Positions 12,241-23,763 of a DNA stretch of 64,000 nt are shown piece after piece (position 1 is the stretch's first letter; each line of letters starts with the position of its first letter). The position numbers and the translations under genes are program-made. Source of the stretch: Epiperipatus broadwayi (Eukaryota > Onychophora > Udeonychophora > Euonychophora > Peripatidae); assembly GCA_028023455.1 (NCBI GenBank), contig JAQFVV010012398.1, positions 3,372,682 to 3,436,681 of the forward strand, written 5' to 3'. The notes under the pieces are model-generated. The model was not told the DNA's origin. It ran no database searches and saw only the letters and a program-made list of their open reading frames with translations.

Positions 12241-12481
12241 TTTGAATACTACTACTACTTCTGCTGCTACTACTGCTACTATTATCACCACCACTACCAC
12301 TACTACAATCACTATGACCACCAGCACTGCTAATGACTTCTACTACCACCACTACTACCACTATCACTGCTACTATTATTACCACTGCTGCCATTACTAC
12401 CACTACCACTACCACTCCTACTCCTACTCCTACTACTACTACTACTACTACTACTACTATACTACTACTCCTACTCCTACT
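12241..12481. repeat. Long impure (ACT/ACC/GCT)n microsatellite
   Basis: About 240 bp of trinucleotide units dominated by ACT with ACC, GCT and CCT variants. The overlapping low-complexity ORFs on both strands (poly-T/S and poly-V) are products of the repeat, not genes. Confidence 0.95.
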
Positions 12482-12889
12482 AGTTTTAAAATTAATTTAT
12501 TATGTAAAAAATATACATGATTTGATTCTACAATGAAGGATATACATGATTTGATTCTACATGATTTGATTCTACAATGAAAGATATACATGATATGATT
12601 TTACAATGAAAAGTGTACATAATTTTATTTTACAATCTGATTTCACATTTTTTCCTTTATTCATTTTAAATAAAAGTTTTGAGTGATTATTAAGTTTAAT
12701 ATATGTTTGATAGTCACAGTTACTTGCAGTATTACAATTGTTTGCAATTATGTTTTTATTATCCAGTTAATTACTTGCAACTAGTCTTTCCTAATTTTGT
12801 GGTAGTTTGGTGTTTTCTTGCTTGGATTAGTAGAAGCAATTTTTGACTCTTCTTTTTTGATTACTACATTTATTTATATTAGATTAAAG

Positions 12890-15800
12890 CTAAAGTTTTA
12901 CTAGACTCCAGGTTGCTACCACTATGTCAACTGGGGCAATGAGCCGGTCCCTAGTTTTAATTTTCTCCAATTTATTTAGGAAATGTGACTCCAATTTGCA
13001 GGAAGTGGGGTTAAATACAAAGTGGCATCTAATAAACCATAATGTAAATAGCAGATAAATAGAAATCCTGATTGTTGGAAAAAATCCTTTTGAAAAACTG
13101 TCAATTAAGGTATTGATGGTAATTCTATTGTTGTGTGAGATTGTGGTGATCAGTTGCCTATATTTTGTCAGTGATGAGCAGTTCAGCAAAAAATGATTCA
13201 TTGTTTCTTCCTCTCTGTTGCAGATGGAGCACACAGGGTCTATTTTTGCATATCGCATTTTCTTTGAGAGAAATTCATTTGTGGGCAAGGCCTCTAAATT
13301 GATCTTAATAATGAAATCTAGGTATTTCAGTTCGAGATTCCAGTACTTATATTTAGTAATAATTGCTCTATTGTTTATGTTGAGAAAACTGTTGAGAGAT
13401 AATTGAGTGTCCATCTTGTTCAGGATTTGATGTGCAGTCCAATAATCAATCTTTGTGTTGAACTCATTGTTTGTTGAATTCCTGTTAATATGTTGTAATA
13501 GTTTATTTAAAAACTTGTTCTTGCTAGATTGGGGTGTATCAGTTGGTTCTATTTTTAAGTATGGTTGAAAAATAGAAAAATTGGTGGCAATTTTAACTAG
13601 AGTATTATATATTCTTTGGTAATAGAAGGTGTCTATTGAGTAATAATCCATTAAACTTTGTATGCTTCTGCAGGTTCTTGATGCTTATTGAGATGGCTTT
13701 CTTATTCCAGATCAATTTGCAACATAATGAGTTTATTTTTCGTATAAAAGCCTTGGTAAAACTTACAATTGGCATATAATAGTTAATTTTGGGTAGTATC
13801 AACATGTTAATGAGTGTGGTCTTACTGTGTATTGAAAGGTAGGCCCTTGTAAGAGAGTTCATAATTTTAGTAATTGATGCCATTAGCTGATTTTGAATGG
13901 CTGTCCTTCTAGCACACACTGACAGGTGGAAAGGGATTCCCAAAAAGGAATGTGGAGGGGATTTAGTCAGAGAATCATTAGGTTTGCCTGTAAGAATATT
14001 CCAAGTTGCCATTTTGCCTAGGTGTGCCTGTAAGAATATTCCAAGTTGCCATTTTGCCAGTGTTGAACTTGAGTGAGTAGTCATGTGTATATTTGTTTAG
14101 AATGTCTATTAGCATGGGTATATATTTCTTGGAAGGTAGGAAGACTACTATATCATCCATAAAGGATATGTGCTTTATAGGGAGATTAGCTTGAGATAGA
14201 ACCACAGGTGGCAATTTTTTTTTCCATTTCAATCAACAAAGGGTTAATATAGGAAATAAATAAGAGGGCACTAAGTGGCGAGCCTTGTGGAGTGGAGCTG
14301 TGTGGAACAAAACTGACAGATGATTTTCCATTTAATGTAATATGAATGGACCTATTGTACAATAGATTTGCCAGAATGCATCTGAGTGATAAAGGGATGT
14401 TGTATTGTTCAAGAGCCCCAAAAGCTTATCAATTGGAATGGAGTCAAAAGCCGCCTCAATATCCAGCTGGACTACTATTGGTGCTGCCTTTTTATTAACT
14501 CTGATTTAATCAATCATGGCTCTGAAAAGGAAGAGTGCTTCAGGGATGGAGCTTCCCTTCTTTGTGAATAGATACTTTGAGATTTTTTGCAGGATGAGTG
14601 GTTGAATTTTGTCTTTAACTAATGCTTCAGCTACTTTAATAACCAGTGAAGACATGGAAATTGGCCTGATATTGCTTAGTGGTGTAGGATGAATGGGTTT
14701 TTTGAGAAAGGGAACAAGGGAGATAGGGTATAATTGTGGAATAATATGTATTTGGTTTGAAAGATGGCTGAGCATCTTTTGAATTATTGGTACAGTGAAG
14801 TAGTTAAGGTGTTCTAATATAAATTTTGGAATTGCGTGTATTCCAGGATGTGCACTATTAGGGTACTTTTTAATTTTATTATTTCTTCATTAGTAATATT
14901 GTGATTGTCCTTAAAGTTGTTGAGCTTGAGATTTGTCATGCTAGGATGGGGGCATGATTGGAGCTTATTTTTAAAATAGTCAAACAAAGGTGCAATCATT
15001 CCTTCCCCAGTTATTATTTTTGAGTTGTGCAGAATTGATGTGGGCATGAGTTTTTTACTAGTATATCCTAGCGCCCAGTGTATGTAGTCTCTAGACCAGT
15101 TATGTGTATTTAAAAAAAAAAATTGCTTTTTTGGTAGCTAAGTAATCAGCCAAAACTAATTGTGTTTGCTTGTATTCTTGCTTGAGAAGTAGAATTGATG
15201 ATATAAAGCAGGTATTGGCTGGTGTGCTTCTAATTTTTTGGTGTAGCAACTCCAGTTTCTTCATCATGTGTGTAGGTGTAGGATTTCTGCATGTGTAATG
15301 TTTAATCGTGGATGTAATGATGTTTATGAAGCTGAACCATGCTTCTTCAGGTGGAAGAGTAAGTATATGAATTTTATTAAAATAAATGTAAATCTCAGAG
15401 AGGATGGCTTCTGGTGCACTGGATTTGAAAAGCAGTCTAGTGGTATTAGTTAGTAATGGAGCTTCAAATATAAACATATTTATTTTAATAGTGACTGTAA
15501 GTGCCAAATGGTCTGAGAAAACATCTGGTATTAGAGATGGCTGTATTAGAAAATGTAATTCTGGGGAGTAGAATACGAGATCTATTAATGAGGAATTTTT
15601 CCTAGTGTAATATGAGATAGAGTTTGATGAGAAGAATCCTTCACCACTCATAAGTTTTTTATTTAGTAGGTGAAGGTATTTGAAGGTGAATTTAGAGTAT
15701 GGCATTTTAAAATCCCCAATCATGACTGTGGGAAAGGGATTGGTAGCTAGTAATGCATTTATATTAGTGATTAGCTGATAAATAAGACTTGGTTGATTGT

Positions 15801-16136
15801 ATAAGTATACTAGGATAATGTTAATTGTGTAAGCTTGATTATATAAAGTTGTTATGCACATATGCGAGTCCAAGTATAGTATGTTTATTGATTGAAAAGG
15901 AGAGCACGGTGATTGATAATTCCAACTCCTGCAGATGAGGTGTTAGAGTTGGAAAATCTATTAAATCCAAATCTCTAAAAGTATTGGTCTGGTTTGATTA
16001 TTGAGTTTACCAATAATTTGGTTTCAGTGCATAGAAAGAGATGCGGCTTGTATATTTCAATCCAACTGGATATTGCATAGATTCTTCGGAGAGAGTTTAA
16101 CCCTCTGACATTAACAGCTACTAGAGAAAAAAGCAT
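12890..16136 (-). pseudogene. LINE ORF2: endonuclease - reverse transcriptase - zinc knuckle, broken
   Basis: Read on the minus strand from the ATG at 16136. The endonuclease is in pieces (VNVRGLNS; GVGIINH; MIGDF; LIDLVFYSPE; the SDHLAL motif) to about 15100. Reverse transcriptase follows: LSNIRPISM near 14690, motif A LDIEAAFDSI near 14450, motif B TPQGSPLSALL near 14280 and motif C FMDDIVVF near 14150. The C-terminal domain (12890-13651, 253 codons open) contains DPVCSICNREEETMNHFLLNC, a CxxC...H...C zinc-binding pattern. Length is about 1,080 codons, normal for a LINE ORF2. At least one in-frame TAG, several frameshifts and the duplication at 13985-14058 break it. Confidence 0.8.
13985..14058. 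repeat. 34-bp tandem duplication (40-bp period) inside LINE ORF2
   Basis: The 34-bp unit at 13985-14018 recurs exactly at 14025-14058 with a 6-bp spacer. A 40-bp insertion is not a multiple of three, so it shifts the ORF2 frame just after the reverse transcriptase motif C. Confidence 0.95.
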
Positions 16137-16145
16137 GTTAGTTGA

Positions 16146-16529
16146 TTAGGAAGTTAGAGGAATGGTGCAACAAGGACCATCAGCAAATGCCAATTGGTAT
16201 ATTTCTACTAAGTTATTACTTATTTCACGTGTCATACCCATCAATAGAGTGTTTTTGAGGGTTTTAAGGACCTGATTACCAACTATGGACCGGTTATGCT
16301 CCATAACAAGGCAAAGGAAGAAGGAGTCCAAATAAATCAAATTGGCAAGCCAATAACAGATCATTACCAGAATAACTGAATCCATAGTGATAATAATGTT
16401 TAGAATTTTTTTGGTTATCTGGGTGGCCACTGATGAGTCACCCTTTGAACCTCTAGAAGCTCTCCTATGTATGTCCATGCCTTCCTTGTAGACATCAAGT
16501 TGACTAACTTCATCAGAAGATTCCTGCAT
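16146..16529 (-). pseudogene. Possible LINE ORF1, 127 codons, truncated
   Basis: An open frame ends ten bases before the ORF2 ATG on the minus strand, which is the place of ORF1 in a two-ORF LINE. It starts MQESSDEVSQ and contains a hydrophobic central segment but no zinc knuckle or RRM that I can see. Typical ORF1 proteins are 250-400 residues, so this is a fragment or a chance frame; the 5' part is separated by the LTR-element junction at 16547. Confidence 0.35.
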
Positions 16530-16547
16530 TGATTGTCTAGTACAATA

Positions 16548-17311
16548 TGAAACAGTAAGATTCGAATTCGAATCTTAAGTTTCACCTTTTTCTGTCGTCT
16601 CTCACTGACCGGTCTATCCCACCCAAATTTAAACTTTTTGGTATCGAATTGTGTGTGTAACAATATTAAAAATGTATAAATATATGTAGAATTCAACATA
16701 AACACGCACACATTTCGATCTCAAATTAAAGGCAATAAATACGGATAAAATAATATAATTTAGATTTCTTTTAGTTAAATAAATTTTGTGTAATATTAAT
16801 CATTTATTTTGAATTTATAAAGTTCGTATTTATTGCTTAGTTTAAATTTCATTAAATAATAATTCTAACAAAATCTGATGCAATAATTAATTAAAGTTAA
16901 AATAATTTTATTCCCTTTTGTCTTTGAAAATTTAAAAGCATCGGTCAGTGATAGATAATAAATTAATTATAGAAAAATTCCAAAAGAATGTAATTAACGA
17001 ATGTAAAAAACAACAACAAAACAAACAATAGCACAGCAGATTTCTTTCTAATTAAAACCAGCAAAAGCATTGATTATCCTGAGGGCAAGATAAATAAAAC
17101 CTAAAAATATCTCAACAGAAAAATTAAAAGATCAAGATAAAAAAAGGAGGCCATCTTGGACTTGCTGGAGACTTTGACTTGAACTTTAGCTTTGCTCTCG
17201 ACTGGAGAGTCTAAAATATCTTAAAAAAAAATAAATTGATATTGCCAAGGTATGACCGAGTAAGCACCGAGATTATTCTCCATTGGGAGATGGCTTACCG
17301 TATGCCGAACT
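16548..17311 (+). repeat. Left terminal repeat (first 764 bp of 5' LTR)
   Basis: Begins TGAAACAG and matches 21221-21984 almost base for base. Its first 39 bp form an imperfect palindrome. The true LTR may run on to about 19054 (see the primer-binding site), in which case only its first 764 bp survive on the right side. Confidence 0.9.
16557..16580. repeat. Perfect palindrome at the LTR tip
   Basis: TAAGATTCGAATTCGAATCTTA is a perfect palindrome apart from nothing: both halves mirror exactly; flanking TGAAAC and GTTTCA extend it with a short bulge. In the right LTR one base has changed (TTCGTATTCG). Confidence 0.85.
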
Positions 17312-18061
17312 TCACATTGCCCATCGTAAAAACACCATAATGATCTGCTACCTGAAATAAATAAGAAAGCCGCTGCTGTTAAAATCAGTAAAATGCCAAA
17401 GACAAGAAAGAAAACTGCTAATCACGAACAATCTACTATTAAACAAATGGAAGAAAACATCTTATAAAACAGGTACCTGTGTGTGTATTCCAAATGATAG
17501 AGTACTCTAGTAATAATAAGCTATAGCTCATCTCCTACTATTTGTCTAACTTCTAAAATGTTAAAATTGTAATTTTGTGAAACTAAAATTTGAGAATTAA
17601 TGTAATCTGTAAATTTCTCGCATAATCTAGCTTACCTCCCTCTATCCTTCTTAGGTGTGTATTTCTCAAATCTACACTTTATTTATAATTATCATTGAAA
17701 TATTACCTTCTCATAATTGTCTTAGTTTTAAAGCTAAATCTATAATCGCTTGAACAGTGAATGCGTGTCAAATTGTCATTAATATTTGCTTTATAAATAA
17801 CTTAAATTTCATATAAATACGACACGCATTCGAAGAATCAGTTATTGTAATGCAGGGTCTACTACTTCGTAATAGCTGGCATACTCACTGTAATAATTCC
17901 CCTTTTAGATATTTTTTATTATTAAATTTTAATGAATAATTACGGAAATTTCATTTCTTTGAGAGTCACCAATTTTCTTTTAGTCAACGTTGATAAGGGG
18001 GGAGGGGCAAGTTTGAAATCTAGTTAAATATTACCATAATCTTTTAGATCTTATACATGTG

Positions 18062-18480
18062 ATACGTTTTGAAGCCACGATGACTCATTCCACGCCGTGA
18101 ATACTCCGGACTCTATAGGGTTGAATTAACCCCAGTCATCCTACACAAGTTGTAGGGCTTGACGACCGTCACGCAGCCAGCTGGCAAATTGCGACATGGA
18201 CCGCTTGTCCCTGGTTATGCTCATGTGACACCTTACCTCTTCGGGTCGAGGCAGAGACCAACCCGAAACCCTTATAAACTTATTCACGGCATTGCAGTTT
18301 CAATGCTGCCATTTTATATCGCCCTTCTAAAGCGTACCACGTGTTCCTTTATTTAGTTTATCATTCTCTATATCACTCCGCCTCGGCATTATCTTCATCA
18401 TCTACTCTCAAATAAATGTTTGCCCTTAGTCGTAAAATAAATATCTTTATTAAATAAATGTATGTCCACCACTACTGATG
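18062..18480 (+). promoter_or_regulatory. Likely LTR promoter and poly(A) region
   Basis: A GC-richer block in an AT-rich element. It has TATAAA at 18273-18278, followed about 130 bp later by AATAAA at 18411-18416 and again near 18438. This is the order expected for the U3/R boundary of a long LTR. Reading 16548-19054 as one 2.5-kb LTR fits both this block and the primer-binding site; that is inference. Confidence 0.45.
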
Positions 18481-19054
18481 ACTCTTGCATTGCAAAGTAT
18501 AAATTCCCTACAGCACGCATTAGAAATACTCGCTCGAGAACCTTAGGTAGCTAGATTACGCCTTCATATAAATGAATGCTCTTTATAAATAAATGTATTT
18601 TTATATCTAATAATATTGCCAATTAGCTATTGAAACTTTGAATTTAAAATATGATTAATAACATTGATAATGTTTTTTTTATTGGATACGTAAATAAATA
18701 ATTTTAACTATACGTCTGCAGTTAAGTTTTCATTTATTCGATGCCCACTATATATATTTCCTTGATTATATATGTTAATTAATATTCGTTTGATTGTTGG
18801 CCAACGCGGAAACCAAACCATGAATCTCGTGCATCTCCCTGACCACCGTGCCTAAAGAGGTGTTTGCTTATGTCGCATCTGAGGCATTATTCCGTAGATT
18901 GTATTGTGGAACCGATAAACTATGTTCGAACTCGGTACCATGGGTGGCTTCGCTACTCGATGGTGCTGCTGTTCTGTGTGGTGGTCGAATTCTGCACTAT
19001 GTTAATGAGATACACGTGTTTTGACTGTTACATAGTTAAATTTTTTTTAGCGTT

Positions 19055-19073
19055 TGGCGCCAATAACGTGAGG
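19055..19073 (+). promoter_or_regulatory. Primer-binding-site-like sequence (TGGCGCC)
   Basis: TGGCGCCAATAACGTGAGG closely resembles the lysine-tRNA-type primer binding site of retroelements (TGGCGCCCAACGTGGGG). It sits 550 bp upstream of the gag ATG. Confidence 0.55.
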
Positions 19074-19605
19074 CTTCGAGTATAAAACCCATAGATACCC
19101 TGAGCAAAAATAACGCAGATAAATTTCTTTAGCGTTCGTTGCCGAGTTGGCTAATTGTTTTATATATATAAGAGTTTGTTTTGGATAAAAATAAAAATAA
19201 TAAAAATAAATCGAGTGAAATAATGTGGGTCGAGTGAGTGAAAGGACAGCAGGCGTAATAACAAATTTAAGGAAAGCAGGGATGTGTGTGTAATGTAAGA
19301 AGGAACGAAATACTCGGATCTAATGAAATATCTTTATATATATATATAATAATAATCAGTAGCTAAATGAGACAGCAGAAGCTTATTATGTTTTTAAAAA
19401 TAAAATTTAGTTAAAGTACAAATATATATATCATAGACAGCAGTGGCTTATACGCATTACTAATAGTTCGTTATAATATATATGTTAAGTATATTAAAGG
19501 CAGCAATATAGAGATGAGGGCAATGAAAGAGTATTATAGGGCCAAGATACCGGTGGGGAATAGTTAAATGCTACTAGTGTAAAAAAACAAATAAATAGTA
19601 AGAAA

Positions 19606-20742
19606 ATGGATAAGAAAATGGAAACAGAAAATACTGATACAGAGCAGCTAGATTTATCTGAGGCTTTGGAGTTGACACCCGAGCGAAGGGAAGCTCCGCA
19701 ACAATGCAGAGCATCAATGGACTATAATTTCAGGTTCATGGAGGAGGTGCTCAGACGGAGTATGCAGGAGGTGAAGAAAATGTATGAGGAGGAAATGAGA
19801 AAAAGAAGCGATGAAGAATCAAAAAGGAGACAGGAAGAAGAAAAAAGAAGAGTCAGGGAATGTCAGGAATTTAAAGACACTATATTGAGAGAGTTAGAAG
19901 TAATAAAGGAACGTTATGGAATATCCAAAGTTAGTAAAAAGGTAGAAGAGGTTAAAGACATGCAGAATGAAATGAAGGTAGAGAGATCTGATGAACCTAT
20001 GATAGAAGAGCAAACAGGTTGTGTCGTGAATGTAAAAAAGTATGATGAGCAGAAAGACCTCATTTCAACCGATGAAGGCCCTTAAAAACTGGAGAAGGAA
20101 AGCAGCATCAAAGAAGAGACGAAGATGGACACAGGACACCAAAGCTATTTAGCCAAGATGATTCACATCAAGATCTTTAGAGGGGAGATCGGAGAAAACC
20201 CTCAAGCCCACTTAGAGAGCTTGCAAAAGTTCTTCCAGTTTCATAAAACAGGGCCAGATGAGCATATAGCGATAGCTAGCTACCATCTACAGGGATCTGC
20301 CAAGGACTGGTGGAATATGGCGAGATGGAAGCCCAAAACAATCGGAAATTACAGAGATGTGTTAATAAAGCATTACTGGAGCAACGAGTGCCAAAGCGGT
20401 ATCTACAATACACTCTGCCAGGAAAAATATGGGACGATACCCCAAGAGACACACACACAGTTTTTCCTCCGCCAAGCGAATCGGTTTAAATCCCTTACAA
20501 CGTTCACCTTTTTGGATTCACATGTCATAGGGACCATCCAGCGTGGCATGCCGCTGGCCATCCAACAGTTGATGGCAGGCAGTTGTATAAAGGACATAGA
20601 AGAAATGAGTGAATTTCTCACTACATTAGATTTTAGCCATTGGGCCAAAGAACCGCCGGATAGAAGACAAAAATTAGAAAACCCAAGGCCGCAGTCGTCA
20701 ACGACAAGAGATATATATTATCCACCTGACCCGGGGTTATAA
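19606..20742 (+). pseudogene. Gag-like capsid protein with one in-frame stop
   Basis: The ATG at 19606 opens 159 codons of charged, helical sequence: a Glu/Arg/Lys-rich coiled coil at residues about 45-110. A TAA at 20083-20085 interrupts, and the same frame continues with ATG at 20125 for 205 codons. This second part matches the Ty3/gypsy gag (retrotrans_gag) fold: FRGEIGENPQAHLESLQKFF, then the hallmark GSAKDWW, then HYWSNECQSGIYNTL. No CCHC zinc knuckle follows. The protein would form the particle that packages the RNA. Whether the stop is a mutation, a readthrough site or a boundary of two proteins cannot be told from one copy. Confidence 0.75.
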
Positions 20743-21203
20743 CAATATTGGAGCATTTCGGACGGCCATTCCGTGTATAAAATTTAGTAAAATGAACTTG
20801 ATAAATATTGGTTGAATGGAAATTAGATTGGTCAAATAGGGCTTTATATAGAAATTTTGTTATGTATATTTAATTATTATTATTCTTAAAAATTTTTTTA
20901 TATGTATTATGTTAATTAATATTAGTCTAAGAATTTTTTTATATATATATATAATCAGTTTAACTAATAGTATTATAATGATTGCTAACCAGACACGGCC
21001 AAATTAGGTCATTTTAAAATTCAAGTTTAAATTCTAGATCCGGGTATACAAAGTGTTCGTTACTTCATGTAATCTCTGCTTTCTATATTTATATGTATCT
21101 GTCAAAAAATTTAATAATAATAATAATAATTCTTTCGTATTTAAATTATGTAATGTAAAATTTTTTTCCTTTCTTGCCTCCGTTGTTCTCTCTTAATTGT
21201 TCA

Positions 21204-21220
21204 CGGGAAGTACGGGGAAA
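21204..21220 (+). promoter_or_regulatory. Polypurine tract before the right LTR
   Basis: GGGAAGTACGGGGAAA directly abuts the TGAAAC start of the right LTR, as expected for the plus-strand primer of an LTR element on the plus strand. Confidence 0.7.
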
Positions 21221-21984
21221 TGAAACAGTAAGATTCGTATTCGAATCTTAAGTTTCACCTTTTTCTGTCGTCTCTCACTGACCGGTCTATCCCACCCAAA
21301 TTTAAACTTTTTGGTATCGAATTGTGTGTGTAACAATATTAAAAATGTATAAATATATGTAGAATTCAACATAAACACGCACACATTTCGATCTCAAATT
21401 AAAGGCAATAAATACGGATAAAATAATATAATTTAGATTTCTTTTAGTTAAATAAATTTTGTGTAATATTAATCATTTATTTTGAATTTATAAAGTTCGT
21501 ATTTATTGCTTAGTTTAAATTTCGTTAAATAATAATTCTAACAAAATCTGATGCAATAATTAATTAAAGTTAAAATAATTTTATTCCCTTTTGTCTTTGA
21601 AAATTTAAAAGCATCGGTCAGTGATAGATAATAAATTAATTATAGAAAAATTCCAAAAGAATGTAATTAACGAATGTAAAAAACAACAACAAAACAAACA
21701 ATAGCACAGCAGATTTCTTTCTAATTAAAACCAGCAAAAGCATTGATTATCCTGAGGGCAAGATAAATAAAACCTAAAAATATCTCAACAGAAAAATTAA
21801 AAGATCAAGATAAAAAAAGGAGGCCATCTTGGACTTGCTGGAGACTTTGACTTGAACTTTAGCTTTGCTCTCGAGTGGAGAGTCTAAAATATCTTAAAAA
21901 AAAATAAATTGATATTGCCAAGGTATGACCGAGTAAGCACCGAGATTATTCTCCATCGGGAGATGGCCCACCGTATGCCGAACT
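21221..21984 (+). repeat. Right terminal repeat, probably a truncated 3' LTR
   Basis: Nearly identical to 16548-17311. It ends at GCCGAACT and switches abruptly into (ACT)n, while the left copy continues differently. A microsatellite at the exact breakpoint suggests that the rest of the 3' LTR and its target flank were lost by recombination or slippage. Confidence 0.85.
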
Positions 21985-22258
21985 ACTACTACTACTAGTA
22001 CATATTTCATTAGCTATTTATATATGGTTACATTGATTTTTTTATCATGCAGATTTGAAATAAACACAAAAATTAATTGTACAAATTATAAGGAAGTATA
22101 AGATAAGTAACATGAAAAAAAATACATAAATTGTTGATTATATATATAGATGATTACATATATTATCATTTTTCCATAAAAATCAAATTGAGATATAGTA
22201 AGTGCATATAAAACTATTCTGGACTGGCAAAGTAAAAACCTGAACTTGATATATTTTA

Positions 22259-23095
22259 TTCAATTTTCAACGAGTTGAACAACTAATTAATAATTTTATG
22301 TTACATTTTTCAGTCAAAATTTCAATTAAAATCAAGTTAACCAACAATAATTTACAAATCAATATAGCGACAAAGTCATCACATGATCGGGGAAGCTTGC
22401 CGTCAATATTATCAGTTCAAAATTTCAAAGTCCAAAGTTCAGTCAAATATAATCTTATTTTGAATTTTGTTGTAGTAATTTTCGATTTTTGTTTGGAAAA
22501 AAAAGAAAAAGAAAATTCAGTTTCAAGTTCCCAGGAAGCAGTTCACTTGCTCACAAACAAGTTAACAAGCTGTGTTTTTTTTATACTTAAAAAGTATTCA
22601 AAATCTTAGGCTAACAGAAGAAAAAAACTACCTTTTTCAATTTCCAATCAGTTGATAATTTCTAATTTTGTGTTACATTTTTTTATTCAAACTTTCAATT
22701 AAAATCTAGTTACTTAACAGTATTTTTTTTTAAAAAGCCATCATATGACCAGTATCTGTCATAATACCAGTGCAATGTTTCAAAGTCCAAAGGTCGGTCA
22801 AGCATGTGCTTCTTATTTTTAATGTTATTGCAGTAAACTTTGATATTTGTTTAGTAATAAAAATTCAAACTCAAGTTTCCCAGCAATCAGTTCATTGCTC
22901 AGTAGCAAGTTAACAAGCTCTGGTTTTTTATGCTTATAAAGTACTCAAAACCATAGGATAACAAGTTTAAAAAAAATTAACTAACCGTTATATATTTTTT
23001 TCAATTTTCAATCAACTGATATTTATTTCCTATTTTGTGTTATATTTTTCATTTACATTTTCAATTTAAATCAAGTTACGATGATTTCAAAAAAC
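22259..23095. repeat. Diverged tandem repeat, unit about 370 bp
   Basis: CAATTTTCAA-type starts recur at 22261, 22638 and 23002 (spacings 377 and 364). Long blocks follow in the same order (TTTCAAAGTCCAAAG, CAGTTCA..GCTCA, AAGTTAACAAGCT). Two full units and a partial third are present, clearly diverged. Confidence 0.8.
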
Positions 23096-23760
23096 GACAT
23101 TTCCAATGTCAAGCCTAACTGCCTTCTCAGCTTTCACCATGTCTCCCTATGTTAGAACCCTCTATCCATGAATCTCACACTTAAACTACAACAGTCTCAC
23201 CTGTAACATAGCCAGCCACAATTCCAGAGTCTGATCATCCTATCACAAACTCCAACTCATCAATTGCCAACAATTCTAACACAGCTGTACGACCACCACC
23301 CTCTGAAAATCTGGACCCTTGACCCATAGATCTTATACTTAAGTCTTATCAAAAACCTTAACCAGTCTCCATCTCTAACACAGATTCAGAGTCTGACCAA
23401 CCTATCTAATTCAACAATTGCAACCAATTCTAACATAGCTGCATCTCCACCCCCCTCTGAAATATTCATCTATTCAAATGCACCAGAAAACAGGCATAGC
23501 ATAGTTAACAAAACATCTTCACCAATTATGAAAACAAATCCCAGCATGCTTCCTACCCATGCCAACACATCCCCAATGAAACCAGGAGAAAACTTGATCA
23601 CCAAGAGAAAATATGTATCCTAAAGATCAGTGTCTGCAGACCTCACAAACAATTGCCACACCCCATGAAAATCACTAGTCCCTCACATGTTGCTTAGGCA
23701 ACCCAATCACATATAAAACTAAACCTGGTTCACATGTAAAATTCATGTAATATTGTGAAA
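23096..23760. repeat. Pyrimidine-rich, low-CpG sequence with a 162-bp duplication
   Basis: The words CAGAGTCTGA, CAATTG, AATTCTAACA and CCCTCTGAAA recur in order at about 23225 and 23387. The composition differs from the flanks, as in a decayed coding region of a mobile element, but no frame is open long enough to name it. Confidence 0.4.
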
Positions 23761-23763
23761 ATC

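Larger units (their letters stand above)
12880..16547 (-). mobile_element. APE-type non-LTR retrotransposon (LINE) with two ORFs, decayed
   Basis: The minus strand carries an ORF1-like frame (16146-16529), then an ORF2 beginning at about 16136 with an endonuclease, a central reverse transcriptase and a C-terminal zinc-knuckle region ending at 12890. The right end is cut at 16547 by the LTR element that follows. The endonuclease opening (VNVRGLNS, then LFLCTETK) and the C-terminal CxxC...H...C motif suggest the L1/Tx1 or a related APE LINE group; the clade is not certain. Stops, frameshifts and a 40-bp tandem duplication make it inactive. Confidence 0.8.
16548..21984 (+). mobile_element. Young gag-only LTR retrotransposon (non-autonomous)
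   Basis: Two 764-bp direct repeats (16548-17311 and 21221-21984) bound the element. They differ at only about six sites that I could find by eye, so insertion is recent. A purine tract (GGGAAGTACGGGGAAA) directly precedes the right repeat. A TGGCGCC primer-binding-like site lies at 19055, 1.7 kb inside the left repeat. Between it and the purine tract is one gag-like frame (19606-20742); the 480 bp after gag hold no protease, reverse transcriptase or integrase. The element must borrow pol functions. The words CTAGTACA occur just left of the element (16538-16545) and just right of it (about 21996), a possible target remnant. Confidence 0.85.

Noticed and set aside
12170-12536. Overlapping ORFs rich in Val, Thr and Tyr on both strands
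   Set aside because: They are translations of the (ACT/ACC)n microsatellite in several frames; no gene.
18159-18356. GC-rich 65-codon ORF and the 73-codon ORF at 18864-19085
   Set aside because: Both lie in the probable long LTR of the gag-only element, next to TATA and poly(A) signals; no domain is visible.
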